Assembly: GCA_016295375.1 (NCBI GenBank) | Contig: JAEDLI010000108.1 | Span: 1 to 7,989, forward strand | Source of the DNA: Fibrobacter sp. | GTDB lineage: Bacteria > Fibrobacterota > Fibrobacteria > Fibrobacterales > Fibrobacteraceae | Reading direction: 5' to 3' | DNA: 7,989 nucleotides | Shown: positions 1-5,386 of the stretch, piece after piece | Numbering within the stretch: position 1 is the first letter of the stretch | Layout: the number at the start of each line of letters is the position of its first letter | Notes under the pieces: generated by a model | The model's database searches: none | What the model was told of the DNA's origin: nothing | The model's input: the letters and a program-made list of their open reading frames with translations, nothing else | Made by a program: the position numbers and the translations under genes

Positions 1-243
1 AAGAAGGAGAACGCGAAGCTGTTGAGCAAGCTGGACACTCTGCCCGACAGCTGCTGGGCATCGGCCGACTGCCTTGCCAAGCAGAGAAAAGTCTACGAGG
101 AATTCGGCGTGTTCAGCCCCGCCATGATCAACGGCATCATCGACCAGCTGAAGGCCTTCAAGGACAAGACGCTCCGTGCCCAGGTCACCAAGTCCAAGAC
201 CGCCATGCAGAAGCTCGTGAAGACGTACTTCTACTGCGGGTAA
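1..243 (+). CDS. Unrecognised protein, C-terminal fragment (5' end off the window)
   Basis: The frame is open from the first base to a TAA at 241-243, giving about 80 residues of the C-terminus. A TTG at 22 is in frame, but codons continue upstream of it with no ribosome binding site, so the gene very probably starts outside the window. The fragment is Lys-rich, with a DSCW...ADC pair of cysteines near its beginning, a central GVFSPAMINGIIDQLKAF stretch that looks helical, and a basic tail ending YFYCG. There is no membrane segment or catalytic motif I recognise. G/C-ending codon use matches the neighbouring genes and a strong terminator follows 50 bases later, which supports a real expressed gene. 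I cannot assign a function. Confidence 0.7.
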   Translation, partial: KKENAKLLSKLDTLPDSCWASADCLAKQRKVYEEFGVFSPAMINGIIDQLKAFKDKTLRAQVTKSKTAMQKLVKTYFYCG

Positions 244-292
244 CCTTCTAAAGACTCGACAAGCACCGCTTTAAAGAGATCGACAACTATAT

Positions 293-322
293 AAAGAGGC
301 TCCGGTTTGCCGGAGTCTCTTT
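293..322 (+). terminator. Hairpin terminator, probably bidirectional
   Basis: A 13-bp stem (293-305 with 310-322, one G-T wobble) closes a TTTG tetraloop. The outer part of the stem is AAAGAG/CTCTTT, so a T-rich 3' side exists on both strands. It ends the partial gene at 1-243 and separates it from the amidase gene. Confidence 0.88.
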
Positions 323-420
323 ACTTATATGCTTTTGCTATTTTTCAAGCACCTCTAAATAATTTGATTAATGTCGTTTTTTGTCATAAATAATTAGCTA
401 GATTAAAGGACATGAAAGCA

Positions 421-942
421 ATGACTGCTACACCAGAAAACACCCAACAGCTGGTCGCCGAAATCCAGAAGGTGCTCCTTGCCCGGGGCGAGATGCTCGC
501 TACTGCGGAATCCTGCACCGGCGGGCTCATCGCCTCCGAAATCGTGAACGTGGCGGGCAGTTCCGCCGTGTTCGCGGGCGGCATCGTCGCCTACCAGAAT
601 TCCGTCAAGCACGAGCTTTTGGGCGTACCTGCCGAAATCCTCGAAAAGCACGGAGCCGTAAGCAAGGAAACGGTAGAGGCCATGGCCAAGGGGGCACGGG
701 AAAAGTTCCATGCCGACTGGGCGGTGGCCACCTCGGGCATCGCGGGGCCAGGGGGAGCCGAACCCGGCAAACCTGTGGGTACGGTGTGGATGAGTGTCAA
801 CAGTTGTTTGCAAAATGAGGCCTTTTGTAAAATTTTCGCAGGAAATAGGCAAGAAATCCGCAAAAAAAGCGTCTATTACGTGTTGGGCAAGCTACTTTTT
901 TTGCTAAATAACCAAAAAAGCACTTGCACAAACGAACACTAA
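421..942 (+). CDS. pncC: Nicotinamide-nucleotide amidase, stand-alone CinA C-terminal domain (PncC)
   Basis: The family hydrolyses NMN to nicotinic acid mononucleotide plus ammonia in the cytoplasm, feeding NAD salvage. The 173-residue protein has only the CinA C-terminal domain; the MoaB-like N-terminal domain of long CinA proteins is absent. Visible motifs are TAESCTGG (residues 28-35, nucleophile candidate S31), a Y58-x-N60-x-x-K63 motif, and SGIAGPGG (105-112) followed by GxPVGTVW. The start at 421 is preferred because AAGGA (406-410) lies 10 bases before it; the in-frame ATG at 412 would leave only one base of spacing. recA follows 40 bases after the stop. cinA-recA is a common bacterial arrangement, so the pair is probably co-transcribed in part. 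The last ~15 residues are Asn/Lys-rich and AT-rich, because that DNA also appears to hold the recA promoter. No convincing promoter was found in 323-411. Confidence 0.93.
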   Translation: MTATPENTQQLVAEIQKVLLARGEMLATAESCTGGLIASEIVNVAGSSAVFAGGIVAYQNSVKHELLGVPAEILEKHGAVSKETVEAMAKGAREKFHADWAVATSGIAGPGGAEPGKPVGTVWMSVNSCLQNEAFCKIFAGNRQEIRKKSVYYVLGKLLFLLNNQKSTCTNEH

Positions 943-952
943 AATGTATATT
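924..952 (+). promoter_or_regulatory. Candidate recA promoter (TTGCAC - 17 bp - TATATT)
   Basis: TTGCAC (924-929) and TATATT (947-952) are separated by exactly 17 bp. The -10 matches TATAAT in 5 of 6 positions and the -35 is TTG-type. It lies over the 3' end of the amidase gene, with an expected start near 959, about 24 bases before the recA ATG. The same two hexamers at the same spacing occur before the lipoprotein gene (2327-2355), which strengthens both calls. Confidence 0.55.
925..938 (-). promoter_or_regulatory. Possible LexA (SOS) operator before recA
   Basis: Read on the minus strand the site is TGTTC-GTTT-GTGCA. From memory, the LexA motif described for Fibrobacter succinogenes is TGCNC-N4-GTGCA; this site matches 8 of its 9 fixed positions. 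It overlaps the -35 hexamer of the candidate recA promoter, a suitable place for a repressor. Caution: the GTGCA half is the same DNA as the TTGCAC -35 box, so only the TGTTC half is independent evidence. Confidence 0.35.
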
Positions 953-982
953 AAACTAGAAAACAACAAAATGGAGTCAATC

Positions 983-2083
<1,101 letters not shown>

Positions 2084-2152
2084 TCCCGGCAGTTCAGCAA
2101 GAACGGAAACTCATTTAACGAAAAGGCGGGGCTCCCCCGCTTAAAAACAGAA

Positions 2153-2194
2153 GGCCCGAACCTTTTTAGCCATTGTACGGTTCGGGTCTTTTTT
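2153..2194 (+). terminator. recA terminator
   Basis: A 10-bp stem (2153-2162 with 2179-2188, one wobble) around a 16-base loop is followed directly by six T (2189-2194). A second perfect small hairpin, GCGGGG/CCCCGC (2126-2140), lies just upstream but has no T-run of its own. Confidence 0.9.
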
Positions 2195-2204
2195 GCTGTA
2201 TAAG

Positions 2205-2227
2205 CCCCCCCCCAAAAAAAAATTTTT
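2205..2227. repeat. Stacked homopolymer tract C9-A9-T5
   Basis: Nine C (2205-2213), nine A (2214-2222) and five T (2223-2227) run together in the gap between the recA terminator and the lipoprotein promoter. The rest of 2228-2326 is A/T-run-rich (eight T at 2246-2253, eight A at 2289-2296) and holds no gene I can support. Confidence 0.8.
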
Positions 2228-2326
2228 CGAGCTCAAGCAAGACGCTTTTTTTTGCGCATTTTTCCCGAAAGAAGGCTTTTTGCCCTGTAAAAAAAAGAAA
2301 TTCGTCACACCTTGACCAGTAAATAG

Positions 2327-2355
2327 TTGCACAGGCCCAAAGATTAGGTTATATT
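2327..2355 (+). promoter_or_regulatory. Candidate promoter of the lipoprotein gene (TTGCAC - 17 bp - TATATT)
   Basis: TTGCAC (2327-2332) and TATATT (2350-2355) are spaced by 17 bp, exactly as before recA. The expected start near 2362 gives a leader of about 24 bases that contains the ribosome binding site AAGGAG (2375-2380). Confidence 0.6.
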
Positions 2356-2385
2356 ACCCATAGGAAACTTAATCAAGGAGTAAAT

Positions 2386-3228
2386 ATGAAATTTTGGAAG
2401 CTGGGCCTCGCCCTATCCCTCACTGCCGCGTTCGGCATCACCGCCTGTGACGACTCGTCCAGTGCCGACGAAAAGAAGATCGGCATCGACGACGCAACCT
2501 ACGAAGCTGGAAAAGTCGCCTGCGTAGTAACATCTACCGTGGCGGAGACCGGCACCTTTGTCCAGGAAATGAGGATGGATGACCTCAAAATCACGATGAC
2601 AGTAAGCATGGATGACAAGGGCGTCATCACGGAAAAAATCGAGCACAACCAGGAAATCCCCCAGGACACCTGCGAACACTACAAGCTCGACCCGCTTTAC
2701 AAAACGGTCGAATGCAAGACCAAGACTATTACCGCCGTAAACGAAGGAACCTTCGAAAAGTCTGAATTCGAAGCCCTCACAGCACTTATCAGCACCGCCT
2801 GTAAGGAATCCAACGGGCAGGATATTCCCAAGAAAGAAGAAATTGAAGAGAACCTCCCCAAGCTTGGCGCCTGCAGCGAAAATAACAAAGGCGAAGAAGC
2901 CGAAGTCTTTGAAGGAAAGGGCGTATTCGTAGTCTGCGACGGAAAGAATTGGGTACCCAGCAAGAACGAATGCAAGGGCGACGCCAAGGTCGATATCGCA
3001 ACCATTACATTGGCTTGCAAGGACGGCAAGTGGACACTCAGCTCCGACAAGGAATGCGAAGAAGGCAAGACCGAAGCCAAGAAGTTCCCCGGTGTCGAAG
3101 TGAGCGCCACCTGCACCGACGGAGCCTGGGTAATCGACGTCCCCGAGGCCGAAGCCAAGACTGAAGATGCCGGTGAACCCGCAACCGAAGAAACCACCGA
3201 AGAAGCTGGTACCACCGCCGAAGAATAA
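2386..3228 (+). CDS. Cys-rich secreted lipoprotein with C-x-DG-x-W repeats, function unknown
   Basis: The 280-residue protein begins with a lipoprotein signal peptide: MKFWK, a hydrophobic stretch, then lipobox ITAC with lipidated C21. Residues +2 and +3 are Asp-Asp, followed by a Ser run; Asp at +2 is an inner-membrane retention signal in E. coli, but whether that holds here is unknown. The mature part has ten further cysteines (46, 96, 110, 139, 163, 184, 196, 211, 224, 243), an even number that would allow five disulfides. Residues 163-250 carry three degenerate units with the core C-x(0-1)-DG-x(1-2)-W: CDGKNW at 184, CKDGKW at 211, CTDGAW at 243. The tail (about 254-280) is a Glu/Thr/Ala-rich, probably disordered segment. 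AAGGAG lies 5 bases before the start. It is a single-gene unit with its own promoter and terminator. It resembles Fibrobacter surface lipoprotein modules as I remember them; no enzymatic motif is seen. Confidence 0.85.
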   Translation: MKFWKLGLALSLTAAFGITACDDSSSADEKKIGIDDATYEAGKVACVVTSTVAETGTFVQEMRMDDLKITMTVSMDDKGVITEKIEHNQEIPQDTCEHYKLDPLYKTVECKTKTITAVNEGTFEKSEFEALTALISTACKESNGQDIPKKEEIEENLPKLGACSENNKGEEAEVFEGKGVFVVCDGKNWVPSKNECKGDAKVDIATITLACKDGKWTLSSDKECEEGKTEAKKFPGVEVSATCTDGAWVIDVPEAEAKTEDAGEPATEETTEEAGTTAEE

Positions 3229-3256
3229 TCGGATTAAAGCCTAACTTATTGAAAAG

Positions 3257-3282
3257 TCCCGCGGAAATCCGCGGGATTTTTT
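3257..3282 (+). terminator. Terminator between convergent lipoprotein and deacetylase genes
   Basis: TCCCGCGG (3257-3264) pairs with CCGCGGGA (3269-3276) around a short AAAT loop, followed by six T (3277-3282). On the minus strand the stem is followed by CTTTTC, so it may also stop transcripts of the deacetylase gene, which ends 17 bases away at 3299. Confidence 0.9.
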
Positions 3283-3298
3283 GCTTTACCGATGCATT

Positions 3299-4015
3299 TT
3301 AAAGATTGGCGTAACGCACAAGTTTTCGTCCACTACCCAAGGCCGTCCGCAAGATATTGCGGACCTCCCCCGCCCTGGTCGGAAAATCCACCGGATGTAG
3401 AGCAATTCGCGGGAGCCCGACGGGAATTTTCAGGATAAATTCGCCGAACTTAAAGGCGGGTTTAATCAAGAAGTCCGGGATACCTGCAAAACTGGTCACA
3501 AGAGATGCGTAGCGGTTACCACGCATAGTCGTAATCGAAAAGCGGTCCTCGAAAAGTATACCCAGTTTACGGACTTGCTTGCACAGGAAATTATTGCTGT
3601 ACCAGGTCGGCGGAATGAATGCCACTGGCTTTTCCGCCTGTTCGCCAAAAAGTTCGTTCCACGCCGCAAGCCCCGCCTGCAAAAGTCTGTCGGACTCGTA
3701 CTCGGAGAGCCCTGCAAATTCAGCCTCCCCGTTTGTCAGGTTCATGCCGATAAGTCCCATATAACTGCGGCCCTGGCTGAACTCCGCCTTGTGCTTGTAG
3801 CCGTGGAGAGCCAGTTCAAAGCCCTCACCTTTAAGCCGGAGAAGTGTTTCGCGAAAGTCCTTGACCATGTCGGAGGGGGCCTTTTCGGTATCCGGAATAA
3901 CGAGCACGCTGAAAGGTCTACCTGCCAGGTCCTTGAGTTCTTCAAGAATCGGAGTGACTTTCTGGTAGTTCCAGACGCTGAAATCGTGAAAGCAGAGGAG
4001 GAATTTGCGAGACAT
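3299..4015 (-). CDS. DUF2334-type polysaccharide deacetylase
   Basis: The 238-residue protein fits the polysaccharide-deacetylase fold of the DUF2334 (NodB-like) group, metal-dependent hydrolases thought to remove N-acetyl groups from glycans. Visible motifs are FHDFSVWN near the N-terminus (H10-D11, first motif with the catalytic Asp candidate), ALHGYKHK (H71 and H75, the metal-binding His pair), FIPPTW (133-138) and ALHPVDF (H207, D210). No signal peptide is seen, so it would act in the cytoplasm or on a precursor. An in-frame ATG at 4054 would add 13 residues, but that DNA runs into the intergenic repeat region; the start at 4015 (MSRKFLLCFHDF) places the first motif correctly. Neither start has a clear Shine-Dalgarno sequence. 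It is divergent from uppP, so an envelope-glycan role is plausible but only inferred. The substrate is unknown. Confidence 0.8.
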   Translation of the reverse strand: MSRKFLLCFHDFSVWNYQKVTPILEELKDLAGRPFSVLVIPDTEKAPSDMVKDFRETLLRLKGEGFELALHGYKHKAEFSQGRSYMGLIGMNLTNGEAEFAGLSEYESDRLLQAGLAAWNELFGEQAEKPVAFIPPTWYSNNFLCKQVRKLGILFEDRFSITTMRGNRYASLVTSFAGIPDFLIKPAFKFGEFILKIPVGLPRIALHPVDFPTRAGEVRNILRTALGSGRKLVRYANL

Positions 4016-4072
4016 GCTGTGGAAAATAGTAAAAGGTTGTGAGGTATGAGGCATGAGGTCGCTCGTAAACTC

Positions 4073-4168
4073 GCTTTGAGCTATGAATTGGCGCCAAAGG
4101 CGCGATTATTAAAGCCTCAAAGGCACGAAGTGCCGTGCTCAAACCTCGGAGGGCGTAGCCCGAGCCCG
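4073..4168. repeat. Palindrome-module cluster between deacetylase and uppP
   Basis: Within 96 bases are three hairpins with 3-base loops: GCGCC-AAA-GGCGC (4091-4103), GGCAC-GAA-GTGCC (4122-4134) and GGGC-GTA-GCCC (4151-4161). The second is preceded by CCTCAAAG (4115-4122) and the third by ACCTCGGA (4143-4150). CTTTGAG (4074-4080) is the inverted copy of CTCAAAG (4116-4122). The same module type stands before htpG (5310-5371). Confidence 0.7.
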
Positions 4169-4195
4169 TTACCTATTTACTACATTTACCCTACT

Positions 4196-5047
4196 ATGAT
4201 CGAATCCATCATCCTCGGCCTTTTGCAAGGCCTCGCCGAATTCCTCCCCATTTCCAGCTCCGGCCACCTTGTGCTTGGGCACGAACTCCTTGGCATGAAC
4301 GAGGCGGGTATGTTCTTCGACATCATGCTCCACGCCGGTACCTTGCTGTCCATCTTCGTGGTGTTCCACAAGAAGATTACCGACATCATCGTGGGCTGCA
4401 TCCGCCGTGACAAGGACCAGCTCCGCGAAGCTGGCTACATTATTTTGGCGAGCATCCCCACCGCAATGATTGGTCTCGGTTTCAAAGACTTGCTGGAAGG
4501 CCTGTTCGAAAATCCGCGCGCCGTATGCGTGGCCGAACTCTTTACGGGCTTGCTCCTTTTTACCTCCCAATGGGGTGCGACTGGCGCCAAGCATCCGAAT
4601 AACGAAGGCGTCAAGATGAACTGGTGGCGCGCTCTCGTGACCGGTACCGTGCAAGGCATCGCTTGCATTCCGGGCATCAGCCGCAGCGGTTCTACCATCA
4701 GTGCCATGATGTTCATGGGCGTGAACCGCAAGTACGCCGGCGAATTCAGCTTCCTTATGAGTATCCCCGCCGTGGGCGGTGCCGCACTCCTTGACTGCAT
4801 CAAGTGGATCAAGTGCCAGAGCGCCGAAAAGGTCGCCCAGATGGCTCTCGAAAACCCGGAAAAGGCTGCCCAGTGTACCGACGCCGGCAGCTTCACCCCG
4901 GAACTCCTGGTGGGCATGCTCGTGTCCTTCATCTTCGGCATTATCGCCCTCAAGTGGCTCATGACCTTCTTGCAGAAGGGCAAGTTCCAGCACTTCGCCT
5001 GGTACGTGTGGGCCGTGGGCATCCTGGGACTGATCTTTATCAAGTAA
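4196..5047 (+). CDS. uppP: Undecaprenyl-diphosphatase (BacA/UppP family)
   Basis: This membrane enzyme dephosphorylates undecaprenyl diphosphate to the monophosphate, recycling the lipid carrier for peptidoglycan and other surface polymers; its overproduction gives bacitracin resistance. The 283-residue protein has the family's usual length and several hydrophobic segments. The first signature is QGLAEFLPISSSGH (11-24), with E15, S21 and H24 as active-site candidates. The second is PGISRSGSTI (159-168) with R163. Q11 stands where E. coli has its first Glu (E17); Gln there is common in the family. The start at 4196 (MIESIILG) begins the first transmembrane helix. The frame is open upstream to an ATG at 4046, but those 50 codons are the repeat cluster and give an unrelated peptide. 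No Shine-Dalgarno sequence precedes 4196. A terminator follows, so the gene appears to be its own unit. Confidence 0.95.
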   Translation: MIESIILGLLQGLAEFLPISSSGHLVLGHELLGMNEAGMFFDIMLHAGTLLSIFVVFHKKITDIIVGCIRRDKDQLREAGYIILASIPTAMIGLGFKDLLEGLFENPRAVCVAELFTGLLLFTSQWGATGAKHPNNEGVKMNWWRALVTGTVQGIACIPGISRSGSTISAMMFMGVNRKYAGEFSFLMSIPAVGGAALLDCIKWIKCQSAEKVAQMALENPEKAAQCTDAGSFTPELLVGMLVSFIFGIIALKWLMTFLQKGKFQHFAWYVWAVGILGLIFIK

Positions 5048-5071
5048 GATTGCGAAAGCGATTCGAATATC

Positions 5072-5100
5072 GGGGCTCAATCGAGAGCCCCTTTTCTTTT
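5072..5100 (+). terminator. uppP terminator
   Basis: GGGGCTC (5072-5078) pairs with GAGCCCC (5085-5091) around a six-base loop, followed by TTTTCTTTT (5092-5100). It ends uppP and opens the 339-base gene-free stretch before htpG (5048-5386), which otherwise holds a direct repeat, promoter-like signals, a small inverted repeat and the palindrome array, but no gene I can support. Confidence 0.9.
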
Positions 5101-5102
5101 AT

Positions 5103-5172
5103 GCCGAACGGTCTTTTGTGAGCGACAAGCGCCTCGTATTCTTGTTTATTCGGTAGGGCCGAACGGTCTTTT
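5103..5172 (+). repeat. Pair of 15-bp perfect direct repeats upstream of htpG
   Basis: GCCGAACGGTCTTTT occurs at 5103-5117 and again at 5158-5172, 55 bp apart start to start. Each copy contains CCG-AA-CGG, a short palindromic core. The second copy ends one base before the sigma-54-like promoter element. In the second copy CCGAA can also pair with TTCGG at 5149-5153. The offset is not a multiple of three, so the repeat is conserved as DNA rather than as peptide. Confidence 0.8.
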
Positions 5173-5173
5173 A

Positions 5174-5190
5174 TTGGCACGTTTCTTGCA
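5174..5190 (+). promoter_or_regulatory. Candidate sigma-54 (RpoN) -24/-12 promoter upstream of htpG
   Basis: TTGGCACG-TTTC-TTGCA matches the consensus YTGGCACG-N4-TTGCW at every fixed position. The invariant GG (5176-5177) and GC (5188-5189) are separated by exactly ten bases. The predicted start near 5201 leaves a leader of about 185 bases to the htpG ATG. A weaker sigma-70 reading of the same DNA, TTGGCA - 16 bp - TATAGC (5174-5201), cannot be excluded. Confidence 0.6.
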
Positions 5191-5224
5191 TCTTCTATAG
5201 CGAAAAAAGGCGGAACTGCCAAAT

Positions 5225-5241
5225 TGTTTCATTTCGAAACA
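5225..5241. repeat. Small inverted repeat in htpG upstream region
   Basis: TGTTTC (5225-5230) and GAAACA (5236-5241) form a perfect 6-bp inverted repeat around five bases. It lies downstream of the sigma-54-like element and could be an operator or an RNA hairpin; nothing more can be said. It does not resemble the CIRCE heat-shock operator. Confidence 0.4.
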
Positions 5242-5259
5242 TTTCAACAGTCTAAACCG

Positions 5260-5284
5260 CTTGAAAATTAAACATCAACCCTTC
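5260..5284 (+). promoter_or_regulatory. Weak heat-shock (sigma-32-like) promoter candidate
   Basis: CTTGAAA (5260-5266) equals the E. coli sigma-32 -35 consensus, and CCCTT (5279-5283) partly resembles the CCCCAT -10. The gap between the boxes is shorter than usual and the -10 is poor. Listed only because htpG is a heat-shock gene in many bacteria. Confidence 0.18.
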
Positions 5285-5309
5285 GCGAATAGAGTTTGTC
5301 GCCGCCCAA

Positions 5310-5371
5310 ACCTCAAAGGGGCAAAGCCCCGACCTCAAAGCGCAGCGACCTCAAAGCACGAAGTGCGACCC
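5310..5371 (+). repeat. Three tandem ACCTCAAA-hairpin modules in the htpG leader
   Basis: Each module is ACCTCAAA, then a palindrome with a three-base loop, then G. Module 1 starts at 5310 with stem GGGGC/GCCCC and loop AAA (5318-5330). Module 2 starts at 5332 with stem GC/GC and loop GCA (5340-5346). Module 3 starts at 5348 with stem GCAC/GTGC and loop GAA (5356-5366). A decayed fourth start, ACCCAAAT (5368-5375), runs into the htpG ribosome binding site AGGAG (5376-5380). The constant part is conserved while the stems differ, so this is not simple tandem duplication. Confidence 0.8.
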
Positions 5372-5386
5372 AAATAGGAGATCTAT

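Noticed and set aside
412..420. Start of the amidase gene at 412
   Set aside because: The AAAGGA site ends one base before this ATG; the ATG at 421 has proper spacing. The difference is only three residues.
944..982. Start of recA at ATG 944
   Set aside because: It overlaps the candidate -10 box and lacks a ribosome binding site; 983 has GGAG at good spacing and gives a normal RecA N-terminus.
2126..2140. First hairpin after recA as the terminator
   Set aside because: Perfect but short stem followed by TTAAAAACAG, with no T-run; the hairpin at 2153-2194 has one.
4046..4195. N-terminal extension of uppP from an ATG at 4046
   Set aside because: The 50 extra codons are translated palindrome repeats, while the family's N-terminus begins at the first membrane helix (MIESIILG).
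5040..5222. Small minus-strand ORF (60 codons) between uppP and htpG
   Set aside because: It runs through the uppP terminator, the direct repeats and the sigma-54-like element, and the repeats fall in different reading frames within it; no ribosome binding site or recognisable peptide.
5310..5371. CRISPR array
   Set aside because: The units are 16-22 bp with an 8-9 base constant part and self-complementary inserts; CRISPR repeats are longer and their spacers are not palindromic. No cas genes nearby.
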